Positions 17,407 through 26,026 of a DNA stretch of 64,000 nt are shown here, one piece after another; position 1 is the first letter of the stretch; each line of letters begins with the position of its first letter. This DNA is from Fibrobacteria bacterium (GTDB lineage: Bacteria > Fibrobacterota > Fibrobacteria > UBA5070), in the NCBI GenBank assembly GCA_020633825.1, contig JACKCV010000001.1, positions 869,001 through 933,000 of the forward strand, given 5' to 3'. Both the position numbers and the translations under genes were made by a program. The notes under the pieces were generated by a model. It was given only the letters and a program-made list of their open reading frames with translations, was not told where the DNA came from and ran no database searches.

Positions 17407-20400
17407 GCCGCCCGAGGCGTGTGACGCAAGAACTCGGGTATTCCTTCCTGCAACTGGAAGGTGGACTGTTTGTGCCCGACCAGTTGGAGAAGGCCGCTTC
17501 GGGCGATTCGGAGTTCCAGAAGCCCGACGACTACGAGATTCTTCCCGGACTGAAATTGTCGGAAGAGATCTCGCGGCATTTCCAGATCGCGCGCGCCCTA
17601 TGGGAACGCTACGAGGCGCGACGGCAACGCGAAACCACCGACCCTCACCTCGTCACGCTCGAGTTCTGCAAGGAGCTGCTGCACCGGGCCTTCGGCTACG
17701 AAGACCTGCGCGACGTGGGAGCAGTCCAGTTGGACGAACGCGGCTTTCCCATCGGGCAGATGGTGCGGGGGCGTGTTCCCCTGGTGGTGGCTCCCTGGAC
17801 GCACGGGCTCGACGATCCCGACCCGCGATTTGCCATCGCGGGTACCGGCGTGCGGCGCAAGAGCCCGTTCCAACTGGCCCAGGAGTTCCTGAACGCGAGC
17901 TCGAACCACCTGTGGGCTCTGGTCACCAATGGTCGCCAAGTGCGACTGCTGCGGGATTCGGCGGCGCTCACCCGGCCCGTGTGGCTGGAGCTCGATCTGG
18001 AACAGATCCTGACAGCCCGCGACTGGGCTTCCTTCACCATCGCCTGGCGCCTGCTTCATGCCAGCCGGGCAGGTCGGTCCGATGCCTCCCCTGAGGCTTG
18101 TATCTGGGAGCGCTGGCGCGCGATGGGGCAGGAAACGGGCTTGCGGGTGCGGGACTCGCTACGCACCGGAGTGCAAGAGGCCTTGCAGGCGTTGGGGACG
18201 GGTTTCCTGGAGCATTCCGAGAATCTCGCCCTGCGACAGGCCCTGGACACGGGAGCAATTTCCACCCTGGACTACTACCAGGAGCTCTTGCGCCTGGTGT
18301 ACCGCTTGTTGTTCCTGTTCGCCGTGGAAGAACGCGACCTGCTGCACCCCGAGGCCGCAAGCGACACCACACGACGGTTGTACGCTGAGGGTTACGCTCA
18401 AAGGCGCCTGCGCGAAAGGTCCCTGCGTGCGACCACCTCGGATTCCCACCACGACTTGTGGGAATCCCAGCGCATCGTCTGGACGTCGTTGGCAACGGGG
18501 CAGGAAGCGCTGGGACTGCCCGCATTGGGTGGATTGTTCGCGGGCTCGCAGTGCCCGCATCTCGATGCGTCGCGTCTCTCCAACGCGTCGTTCCTAGCGG
18601 CCTTGCGTACCCTGCGTTGGTCAGGGGCCAGCGGCACGTTCGCCAGCGTGGATTACCGCAACATGGGGCCCGAGGAATTGGGCTCGGTGTACGAATCGCT
18701 CCTGGAGCTAGTGCCGCGGGTGCACCTGGAGGTGCGGCGCTTCGTGTTCGCGGGAATGGGGGACGATGACAGTTCCACCAAGGGCAACGCACGCAAGACC
18801 ACGGGCTCGTATTACACCCCCGACAGTCTGGTCCAGGAGCTGCTCAAGTCGGCGCTGGATCCGGTCATCGAAGCGCGACTCGCGGCCCGGCCCGAGAACC
18901 CCGAAGCGGCGCTGCTAGATCTGCGCGTGATCGACCCTTCCTGCGGATCGGGGCACTTCCTGCTCTCGGCGTCGCGTCGCATCGCCGAACGGCTGGCCCA
19001 GGTGCGCGCCCCCGATGGCGCTGTGCGTCCCTCCGATTACCGCCACGCCCTGCGCGACGTGATCTCGCATTGCATCCATGGCGTGGACCGCAACCCCATG
19101 GCGGTGGAGCTGGCCCGTACGGCCCTGTGGCTGGAATCGTTCGAGGCTGAACGTCCCTTGAGCTTCCTGGACCACCACCTGGTGTGTGGCGATGCGTTGC
19201 TCGGGCTCATGGACCTCGCGGTGCTGGAGCGGCCCATTCCCGACAAGGCCTTCGCGGCCCTCAGTGGCGACGACAAGGCCGTGTGCAAGGAACTTACCAA
19301 GCGTAACAAGGACGCGGCGAAGCTCCTCAAGAAGCAGGCTGATTCCACCATGTTCTCCATGGACCTGGGTACGGGTGACCCGTTGGACGACCTGCGCGCC
19401 TTGGACGACTTCCCCGACGACACTCCCGCCGATGTGGCCCGCAAGGAAGACGCATTCCGTCGTGCCCATGACGCGAGTGCCTCAAGCCCCAAGGCGCGAC
19501 TGGCCGACGCCTGGGTGGGCGCATTCCTGCTTCCCAAGGTGGCAGGAAACGACGCCGCCGTTCCCACCACGCAGACCTTGGTGGATGTGCGCACCCTGGG
19601 CGGCGCGCGACGCGAAACGCAGAGAGCGTTGGATGCGGCGCAGCAGTCTTGCCGCAAGGCGCGGGTGCTGCACTGGCCCCTCACGTTCCCGTCGGTGTTC
19701 GCGCGCGGCGGGTTCGATGTGGTGTTGGGGAATCCGCCGTGGGAGCGCATCAAGCTCCAGGAGGAAGAGTTCTTCGCGACGCGCCACCCGTTGGTGGCCG
19801 AGGCCAAGAACAAGGCCGAACGCGCCAAGCGCATCGAGTGGTTGTCCGAAGGATCGCTCCAGCGGAACCTGTTCCCGGGCGATGCGGTCATCGAAGGTGT
19901 GGCCGACGGGGAACGCCGCATTTACGAGGAGTTCCTGGACGCACGGCGCACGGCGGAGGCCGCGAGCGTGTTCTTCCACATCGAGGGCGAGACGGGTGGA
20001 CGCTTTCCGCTCACCGGAGTGGGGGACGTGAACACCTACGCCCTCTTCGCGGAGTCGATCCGTCAGATTCTGGCAAAACGGGGCCGCGCGGGATTCATCG
20101 TACCCACGGGGATCGCGACGGATGATTCGACGAAGGCGTTCTTCGGCGAGATCGTATCTACTCGCATGCTCGCTTCGTTCTTTGACTTCGAGAATCGCTC
20201 CGGAATTTTCCCTGCGATTGATAGCCGAATGAAATTCAGCTTGGTGACCCTTGGCTCTGTTGACGGAGCTTGTTTGGGCTTTTTCATGCAGCGAACCCGC
20301 GACCTTCAGGAAAGCGAACGTCTTTTCGAATTGACTGCAGACGAATTTCAACTCATCAACCCGAACACCTTGACCTGTCCCACATTCCGTTCGCGGCAGG

Positions 20401-21749
20401 ACGCTGAGCTGACCAAGAATATCTACCGCAAGGTCCCCGTTCTGTGGCGCGAGGCGCGTGACGAATTTCCCGAGGTCAATCCATGGGGGATCCGCTTCCG
20501 TACCATGTTCCACATGTCCAACGACAGTCACCTGTTTCGCGACGAACCGGGGTCAGATCGCTTACCGCTCTACGAAGCGAAGATGATCCACCAGTTCGAT
20601 CACCGTTGGGCCACGTATGCCGGAACCGACGAAGACGGAGCCTCCAACGCGACGCTGGAGCAGAAGCAGGATCCGCACTTCGCCGTGCGTCCGCGCTACT
20701 GGGTTGACTCCAGCGAGGTGGATGCGAAGGTCCTGAACGAACAGCATCCGCTCTTTCCGCTGTTCTTCGCGCAACAGTCACAGCAGCGCGCCGAACTGGC
20801 GAAGTGGTTCCGAATCTGGTTGTGGGGACACGAGCTGCAGACAAATCCCGACGCCTTCGATTCCTCCTTGCGGAAGGACATCGACTACACCCGCATCGAC
20901 CACGCCTCGGTGGTCAACCTCGTGTCGCGCGGAGTGGCCGAGAAGAAATTCGCATTGCGCATGGCCGAGCGCTTCCCTTTGATGGAAGCGGAACAGCTTC
21001 TGCTTCGCGACCAGATCCGCGCTGACGTTGGCATGCGGACCTCGGATCCCCGTTCGCTGGGGGCCAAGTCCAATGAGGAGTACAGCCCGGCTTGGGACAA
21101 GATCGCCGAACTCCTGCTTCCGCCGCGCAAGCCCAAGTGGTTGATGGGGTTCCGAGACATCGCACGCAGTACGGATGAGAGGACTGTGATCGCAAATGTC
21201 CTCCCATGTGTCGCTGTTGGGAATAATCTCCCATTGATGCAGTTTGACGGCATCCTTGAGTATGACCTAAAGCGATTTGCTTGCCTTCTAGCAAATCTTG
21301 ATGCGCTTGTTTTCGATTTTGTGGCTCGCCACAAGGTCGGGGGAGTGCATCTCAATTTCTTTCTCGTCAAGCAGCTCCCCGTCTTCCCCCCCTCCGACTA
21401 CACCCCCGCCGACCTCGACTTTATTGTCGAGCGCGTCCTGGAGCTGACCTATACCTCCTGGGATCTTCAGAGCTGGGCCAAGGATCTGGGCTACCACGGC
21501 GAACCGTTCCCCTACTACCCGGATCGCCGCGCCGTGTTGCGCGCCGAGCTGGATGCACGCTACGCCCGCCTTTACGGCCTCACCCGCGACGAGCTGCGCT
21601 ACATCCTCGATCCCGCCGACGTGATGGGGCCCGATTACCCCTCGGAAACCTTCCGCGTCCTCAAGGAACGCGAACTCCGCGAACTCGGCGAATACCGCAC
21701 CCGCCGCCTCGTGCTCGAAGCCTGGGACCGCGAGGAACAAGCATGCTGA
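17403..21749 (+). CDS. Eco57I-like N6-adenine DNA methyltransferase (DrmMI/PglX-like)
   Basis: A 1448-residue class I methyltransferase of the Eco57I/PglX type. After about 450 N-terminal residues the core begins with KTTGSYYTPDSLVQELL. It continues with SAM motif I VIDPSCGSGHFLL (about 510), GVDRNPMAVELARTALWLE, and catalytic motif IV VVLGNPPWERIK (NPPW, about 776), the signature of N6-adenine methylation. The C-terminal half should hold target recognition. Two patches there (about 20140-20420 and 21175-21370) have visibly lower G+C than the rest of the gene. No PD-(D/E)xK nuclease motif stands out at the N-terminus, so it probably methylates only, leaving cleavage or exclusion to partners. 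It overlaps the SNF2 gene by 4 bp and the ATPase gene by 7 bp. Closest known roles: DISARM DrmMI, Hma methylase, BREX PglX. Confidence 0.88.
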   Translation: MSRPRRVTQELGYSFLQLEGGLFVPDQLEKAASGDSEFQKPDDYEILPGLKLSEEISRHFQIARALWERYEARRQRETTDPHLVTLEFCKELLHRAFGYEDLRDVGAVQLDERGFPIGQMVRGRVPLVVAPWTHGLDDPDPRFAIAGTGVRRKSPFQLAQEFLNASSNHLWALVTNGRQVRLLRDSAALTRPVWLELDLEQILTARDWASFTIAWRLLHASRAGRSDASPEACIWERWRAMGQETGLRVRDSLRTGVQEALQALGTGFLEHSENLALRQALDTGAISTLDYYQELLRLVYRLLFLFAVEERDLLHPEAASDTTRRLYAEGYAQRRLRERSLRATTSDSHHDLWESQRIVWTSLATGQEALGLPALGGLFAGSQCPHLDASRLSNASFLAALRTLRWSGASGTFASVDYRNMGPEELGSVYESLLELVPRVHLEVRRFVFAGMGDDDSSTKGNARKTTGSYYTPDSLVQELLKSALDPVIEARLAARPENPEAALLDLRVIDPSCGSGHFLLSASRRIAERLAQVRAPDGAVRPSDYRHALRDVISHCIHGVDRNPMAVELARTALWLESFEAERPLSFLDHHLVCGDALLGLMDLAVLERPIPDKAFAALSGDDKAVCKELTKRNKDAAKLLKKQADSTMFSMDLGTGDPLDDLRALDDFPDDTPADVARKEDAFRRAHDASASSPKARLADAWVGAFLLPKVAGNDAAVPTTQTLVDVRTLGGARRETQRALDAAQQSCRKARVLHWPLTFPSVFARGGFDVVLGNPPWERIKLQEEEFFATRHPLVAEAKNKAERAKRIEWLSEGSLQRNLFPGDAVIEGVADGERRIYEEFLDARRTAEAASVFFHIEGETGGRFPLTGVGDVNTYALFAESIRQILAKRGRAGFIVPTGIATDDSTKAFFGEIVSTRMLASFFDFENRSGIFPAIDSRMKFSLVTLGSVDGACLGFFMQRTRDLQESERLFELTADEFQLINPNTLTCPTFRSRQDAELTKNIYRKVPVLWREARDEFPEVNPWGIRFRTMFHMSNDSHLFRDEPGSDRLPLYEAKMIHQFDHRWATYAGTDEDGASNATLEQKQDPHFAVRPRYWVDSSEVDAKVLNEQHPLFPLFFAQQSQQRAELAKWFRIWLWGHELQTNPDAFDSSLRKDIDYTRIDHASVVNLVSRGVAEKKFALRMAERFPLMEAEQLLLRDQIRADVGMRTSDPRSLGAKSNEEYSPAWDKIAELLLPPRKPKWLMGFRDIARSTDERTVIANVLPCVAVGNNLPLMQFDGILEYDLKRFACLLANLDALVFDFVARHKVGGVHLNFFLVKQLPVFPPSDYTPADLDFIVERVLELTYTSWDLQSWAKDLGYHGEPFPYYPDRRAVLRAELDARYARLYGLTRDELRYILDPADVMGPDYPSETFRVLKERELRELGEYRTRRLVLEAWDREEQAC

Positions 21750-23077
21750 CGCAATTGAAGCTCAAGAATTTCAAAATTTGGAAGAGTACTGGCCAGCTCG
21801 CTCTTGCTCCAGTCACCCTCTTCTTGGGGGCGAACTCATCAGGCAAGTCCAGTCTGATCCAAGCGCTTTTGCTGATCCGGCAAACGGTGAATGCAGGCGA
21901 CGACAGCATAGACTTGAATCTTGGTCATCAAGACCGTGGCGACACGGTTGAGCTGGGCCAGTTCAAGGACCTGCTATGCAGGCATGGAAGCTCTTCCGAA
22001 GTTGGGATTGAGTTCAGATGGGCCCCAGACGGTGACATTCAAAGCGGCGCCATGTTTTCGGCCGAGTACAAGGGTGGAAAGAACGGGGAAGCGATCCTCG
22101 ATTCCCTTCGCATCGGCCCAGATCAGAATTCGTGGTGGGTAACACACTTAAAGGAAAGGGTGTACCGCTTCTGGCTTGGAAGTGAGAGACGCTCCCGAAA
22201 GCAAGGTGTGGAATTCCGTCCAGTCCGTTCCTTCGGTTTTACCCCAATGGCACTCACCAGTTTTGGGGATGCAGCTCTTCGCATTCAAGCGAATAGCAGC
22301 CTGCTGGTTGATGAGCTAAGAAAGATCACGTACCTGGCACCTCTCCGCCAGGCAGCCAAGCGTAACTATGGCTGGAATGGGCAGACTCCAACCACGATCG
22401 CCGATGATGGCGCCCGAGCTGTCGATGCCCTGATCGCTAGCGGCGTCGCATTTAACCTCGCCAAGCAGCGGAAGCTACCTACTACACCTCTTGCAGCCGA
22501 ATTGATCCTAGGGGTATCCAATTGGCTCAATGAGATGGATCTGGCTGACTCCGTTTCGGTGAAGCAAGTTGGAAAGTCGTACCTGTACGAAATTCTAGTC
22601 CACAAGGACGGCAAGGCCTCGAATCTCCGGGATGTTGGTGTTGGTGTTTCTCAGGTTCTTCCGGTGATTATCGCCGCCCTGCATGCGCGTCCTGGGCATA
22701 TCGTCATTCTCGAGGAACCGGAATCGCACTTGCATCCTTTAGCACAAGCGGTCCTCGCGGAACTGCTGACCAAGGTTAGCAAGGAGCGGAACGTACAGTT
22801 CGTGATCGAGACGCACTCCGAGCACATGTTCCGTCGCCTTCAGACTCTGCTGGCGAAGTCCGAAGTCCTTCCCGAGGAGTGTGCTCTTTACTTCATCGAG
22901 AAGGAAGGTGGCCAAGCCAATATCCGTCGACTGTCCGTGGATTCCTACGGAAAGGTCAAAGATTGGCCCGATAGGTTCTTTGGCGACACGCTCGGAGAAA
23001 CACGGACCCAGACCGAGTACGCGATCCGAAGAGCCAAGGAGGAAAGGTTGGCGGGCAATGGCGTTCTGCCTGGTTGA
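21743..23077 (+). CDS. DUF3696 AAA/ABC-type ATPase
   Basis: A 444-residue ABC/SMC-like ATPase of the OLD-related group with DUF3696 ending. Walker A is FLGANSSGKSSLIQAL (about residue 28-43). The signature-like block DVGVGVSQVLPVIIAAL is near 300, Walker B IVILEEPESHLHPLAQ near 320, and the H-loop-like VIETHSEHMFRRLQ near 355. The C-terminus (RLSVDSYGKVKDWPDRFF) is the DUF3696 mark. No TOPRIM domain is visible, unlike true OLD nucleases, so a partner must supply any nuclease. The PIN gene that follows overlaps it by 20 bp and is the obvious candidate. This type of ATPase is the A of Hma (helicase-methylase-ATPase) systems. G+C is visibly lower than in the three preceding genes. Confidence 0.88.
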   Translation: MLTQLKLKNFKIWKSTGQLALAPVTLFLGANSSGKSSLIQALLLIRQTVNAGDDSIDLNLGHQDRGDTVELGQFKDLLCRHGSSSEVGIEFRWAPDGDIQSGAMFSAEYKGGKNGEAILDSLRIGPDQNSWWVTHLKERVYRFWLGSERRSRKQGVEFRPVRSFGFTPMALTSFGDAALRIQANSSLLVDELRKITYLAPLRQAAKRNYGWNGQTPTTIADDGARAVDALIASGVAFNLAKQRKLPTTPLAAELILGVSNWLNEMDLADSVSVKQVGKSYLYEILVHKDGKASNLRDVGVGVSQVLPVIIAALHARPGHIVILEEPESHLHPLAQAVLAELLTKVSKERNVQFVIETHSEHMFRRLQTLLAKSEVLPEECALYFIEKEGGQANIRRLSVDSYGKVKDWPDRFFGDTLGETRTQTEYAIRRAKEERLAGNGVLPG

Positions 23078-23588
23078 CACCAATGTCATGCTTGGGGCAA
23101 GCGCAAGTTTGCCAGGTTCTGCTTTGGCGGGTCGAGCCATGCCACTCGAACTGGATCTCCGAGAACGTCTTTTCGTTTGGCTTCAGGATTTCGCAGACTC
23201 TTCAGATGTGCTGCTATTGGACGAAGAAGGTGTGATCCAAGCCGAGTATGACAGGAACATGACCTGGAGTCATCCTGAACAGGAGTTTGGAATTCAAGCC
23301 ATCCAGCAGAAGCATGATCGAAGCCTCGTGCGTTACGTGACAATCGAGATCAAGGACGGTGATGGCGAAAGAATTGCCGTGCTCGAGCCAGACCATGCGA
23401 GCATTGTTACGGATCGAGAGGATCGGAAGTGGGTCGCGTGTGCATTGGCCTCGCCGATCTTGCACGGCGAGGATGCCCCGATCTATTACGGGGCCGAGTC
23501 CGACTGGTGGGTGATCCGTGAAAAGCTTGAAGCGATCGGGATCACTGTGAGGCATCTGTTGCCGGAATCTTGGTATAGCGAAGGATGA
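23058..23588 (+). CDS. PIN-like domain protein, putative RNase partner of the ATPase
   Basis: A 176-residue protein beginning MAFCLVDTNVMLG, the typical first strand and Asp of a PIN nuclease. Further acidic residues lie where a PIN fold needs them: Glu in VIQAEYDRN, Asp in TDREDRKWVACAL and Asp in AESDWWVI. Total length fits a single PIN domain. The ATG at 23058, preceded by AGGAAAGG, lies inside the end of the ATPase gene (20-bp overlap), and the RNA ligase gene starts in an ATGA overlap with its stop. PIN proteins cleave single-stranded RNA, sometimes tRNA, using metal ions. No VapB-like antitoxin is adjacent; control by the ATPase is an inference. The PIN assignment itself is by motif only. 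Confidence 0.68.
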   Translation: MAFCLVDTNVMLGASASLPGSALAGRAMPLELDLRERLFVWLQDFADSSDVLLLDEEGVIQAEYDRNMTWSHPEQEFGIQAIQQKHDRSLVRYVTIEIKDGDGERIAVLEPDHASIVTDREDRKWVACALASPILHGEDAPIYYGAESDWWVIREKLEAIGITVRHLLPESWYSEG

Positions 23589-24295
23589 ATGACTTCTTCC
23601 GATTCCCGCACACGCCGCATCTCGCCTGGCTTGGTGCGGGAGTACCTCGCGACGACAAGGTATTGTCCGAGTGCGATGCCCAGGTGTTCCTGGCGCACGA
23701 TCTGGTATTGGAAGAGAAAGTCGATGGAGCGAATCTGGGGCTCTCGGTCGATGAGAACCTGCGAATCCGAGTGCAGAATCGGGGACAATATCTGGCGCCA
23801 CCCCATGAGGGCCAGTTCGGGCGTCTGCAGGAGTGGTTGAAGTTCCGCGCCGATGATCTTGCTCTCGCGTTGGCCGACGGATTGATCCTGTTTGGCGAGT
23901 GGTGCGCTGCGCGGCACTCGCTGGACTACGACGCGTTGCCCGATTGGTTCCTCGTCTTCGATGTCTACGATTGCAAGTCAAAGGAATTTTGGTCGGTGGA
24001 GCGACGCGACGAGCTGGTGATGAATCTGGGACTTGTGTCCGTCCCACAGATTGGATCGGGGCGCTTCACGTTCGAGAGGCTGAAGAACGATGTGTTGTCC
24101 AGGGCCAGCTTGCTGCGAAGCGGAAGCATGGAAGGCGTCGTGGCTCGAATCCAGGACGACGGCGTGACAACGGCGCGTGCCAAACTGGTGAAGCCGGAGT
24201 TCGTCCAGGCGATCGGAATCCATTGGAGTCGCCGTCGCATCGAGTGGAATCGGTGTCTGGTGCCCGGAAACAGGAGGGATACTTTCCATGCCTGA
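23585..24295 (+). CDS. RNA ligase (T4 Rnl2-like nucleotidyltransferase)
   Basis: A 236-residue protein with the covalent nucleotidyltransferase motifs in order: motif I EEKVDGANLG (adenylated Lys at about residue 45), motif Ia-like IRVQNRGQYL, motif III/IIIa FGEWCAARHSLDYDALPDWFLVFDVYD in two parts, motif IV SMEGVVARI (about 182-190) and motif V ARAKLVKPEF. Length fits a minimal Rnl2-type RNA ligase core without a large C-terminal domain. Such enzymes seal nicked RNA with ATP. It overlaps the PIN gene by 4 bp and DarT by 8 bp, so it is made with both. An RNA-sealing enzyme beside a PIN nuclease suggests cleavage and repair of the same RNA, or release of an immune-induced lesion. This is inference. 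Confidence 0.82.
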   Translation: MNDFFRFPHTPHLAWLGAGVPRDDKVLSECDAQVFLAHDLVLEEKVDGANLGLSVDENLRIRVQNRGQYLAPPHEGQFGRLQEWLKFRADDLALALADGLILFGEWCAARHSLDYDALPDWFLVFDVYDCKSKEFWSVERRDELVMNLGLVSVPQIGSGRFTFERLKNDVLSRASLLRSGSMEGVVARIQDDGVTTARAKLVKPEFVQAIGIHWSRRRIEWNRCLVPGNRRDTFHA

Positions 24296-24902
24296 ATTCG
24301 ATCCCTGCGACCCACTCCTGTACCACATCACCCACTTGGACAATCTTCCCGCGATTGTGCGCCAGGGAGGACTTTGGGCCAAGGGTCATCTCCCAGAGGG
24401 GTTGCAGCAGACTGACCTCGCCGACCCCAACATCCAGGATCGGCGGCATGCCTTGCCAGTACCGGGAGCAAATGGGCGATGCTTGCATGACTATGTCCCG
24501 TTCTACTTCTGTCCCAAATCGCCGATGCTGTACCGGCGGAGGGATCATCAACGCAGGATCGTCTATTTGGTCACGCGTCCGAGTCTTTGCGTGGCACAAG
24601 GGTTGGATTGGGTGTTCACCGACAGCCACGCGGTGACCATGCTGGCTCGTTTCACTCGCAACCGTTCCGATCTGGAACGATTGGACTGGGATGCCATCCA
24701 TTCGGATTCTTGGGGTGGCGAGGAGAATCAGGAAATCCGGCGGTGCAAGCAGGCGGAATGGCTGGTGTACCGATTTGTGCCCCTGGGGGTGATCGCGGGA
24801 TTGGCGGCCATGACACCCGAGGCCACCGATCACGCGTCGAACTGCCTGCAAGTAGAGGGGGTTCAGGTGGCCTGCAAAACCATGCGGTCTTGGTACTTTT
24901 AA
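24288..24902 (+). CDS. darT: DarT-family DNA ADP-ribosyltransferase toxin
   Basis: A 204-residue DUF4433/DarT protein. Family blocks: LYHITHLDNLPAIVRQGGL at the N-terminus (His in YHITH contacts NAD), the Arg pair in NIQDRRH (about 52-53), YVPFYFCPKSPMLY (about 69-82), and the Glu in KQAEWLVYRF (about residue 157), which corresponds to the catalytic Glu. All key positions appear intact. DarT transfers ADP-ribose from NAD to thymidine or guanosine bases of single-stranded DNA and blocks replication; DarTG acts against phages in E. coli. It is followed after 3 nt by darG and overlaps the RNA ligase gene by 8 bp. Confidence 0.92.
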   Translation: MPEFDPCDPLLYHITHLDNLPAIVRQGGLWAKGHLPEGLQQTDLADPNIQDRRHALPVPGANGRCLHDYVPFYFCPKSPMLYRRRDHQRRIVYLVTRPSLCVAQGLDWVFTDSHAVTMLARFTRNRSDLERLDWDAIHSDSWGGEENQEIRRCKQAEWLVYRFVPLGVIAGLAAMTPEATDHASNCLQVEGVQVACKTMRSWYF

Positions 24903-24905
24903 GCC

Positions 24906-25952
24906 ATGCTTGTTCCTGCCCACGGCAACATGCTGGACTCCCAGTGCCAGGCGATCGTCAACACGGTCAATTGCCTGGGCGTGATGGGCAAAGGTGTCGC
25001 GTTGCAGGTCAAACGCCGCTTCCCGGAAGCCTCCAAGGCTTATGTGAAAGTGGCGAAGGCCGGTGAGCTGCACCCCGGTGATGTGCTCGCGACCCAGGAT
25101 TCCAAAGATGGCGTACCTCGATGGGTGCTTCATTTCGCGACCAAGGACGATTGGCGCAAACCCTCGCAACTCGAATGGATCCGTTCCGGCCTGAAGCGCC
25201 TGGCCGATCTGGTGCGCGAACTGGAGATCCACTCGATCGCCATCCCCCCCGTGGGTTGCGGGAACGGTGGGCTCGATTGGAACATCGTACGCCCTTTGGT
25301 GGTGGAGGCCATGGAGTCGGTTCCCCACGCGCGGGTCGAGCTCTACGAGCCCACGGACGAGCCCATGCTGATCGCGGTCGAACCCGTTCCGGAGCCGCTC
25401 AATCCGCTGCGCGCTCTCCTGATCGCCGCGATGGCGCGATACAACGAGCTGGAGTACACGCTGTCCCAGCTGGAAGTCCAGAAGCTCGCGTATTTCCTGC
25501 AACTGGATGGAGCACCGCTCCGACTGCGCTTCGAGCCCCACCACTACGGTCCCTATGCCGACAATCTTTGTCGGGTGATCGAACGGCTCGAAGGACATTG
25601 GATCACGGGATTCACCGGCGATCGGCGCCCGAACTTGCCGCTGAGGCTCCGGCCGGGCGCGCAGGAACAGGCAGCCCGTGTCCTTGAGTCGGAGACGGAT
25701 CTGCGTAGGCATCTGGAACGCGTCGCCGCATTGATCCGGGGGTGGGAGTTCCCTTACGGCATGGAATTGTTGGCCACCGTCCACTGGGTGATGACTCACG
25801 AGTCGGATGCGATGGAATCCTCCGATGCCTGCGAAGATGCCGTGCGTTCCTGGAGTCATCGCAAACGCGAGCTATTCCAGGCTCAGCATGTTCACAAGGC
25901 GTGGAACCACATTCGCGACCAGGGTTGGCATAATCTGGCCATGATTGCCTGA
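24906..25952 (+). CDS. darG: DarG macrodomain antitoxin, DNA ADP-ribosylglycohydrolase
   Basis: A 348-residue protein. Residues 1-155 form a macrodomain: NTVNCLGVMGKGVALQVK (about 20-37), HFATKDDWRKPSQ with the family Lys, and IPPVGCGNGGLDWNIV (about 115). The C-terminal part (about 170-348) starts near LRALLIAAMARYNELEYTLS and includes EVQKLAYFLQLDG and EPHHYGPYADNL, a pattern shared with the toxin-binding half of DarG and faintly with Panacea/SocA-type antitoxin domains. It removes ADP-ribose from DNA and also binds DarT. The gene lies 3 nt after darT and 74 bp before mcrB, the largest gap in the island. Confidence 0.92.
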   Translation: MLVPAHGNMLDSQCQAIVNTVNCLGVMGKGVALQVKRRFPEASKAYVKVAKAGELHPGDVLATQDSKDGVPRWVLHFATKDDWRKPSQLEWIRSGLKRLADLVRELEIHSIAIPPVGCGNGGLDWNIVRPLVVEAMESVPHARVELYEPTDEPMLIAVEPVPEPLNPLRALLIAAMARYNELEYTLSQLEVQKLAYFLQLDGAPLRLRFEPHHYGPYADNLCRVIERLEGHWITGFTGDRRPNLPLRLRPGAQEQAARVLESETDLRRHLERVAALIRGWEFPYGMELLATVHWVMTHESDAMESSDACEDAVRSWSHRKRELFQAQHVHKAWNHIRDQGWHNLAMIA

Positions 25953-26026
25953 GCCTTTTACCTCCTCTCCGAGGCGAAACTCGCCGGAAGATGGGTCGTC
26001 GTCACACATGTTGACCGGAGTGAAGA

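Noticed and set aside
17403..18900. N-terminal nuclease domain on the methyltransferase (type IIG enzyme)
   Set aside because: No clear PD-(D/E)xK or other nuclease motif could be seen in the first 450 residues; a profile search would be needed.
9407..21749. Plain label DISARM
   Set aside because: DrmC is missing and DrmA/DrmB are not separate genes, so I list DISARM only as one of several related systems.
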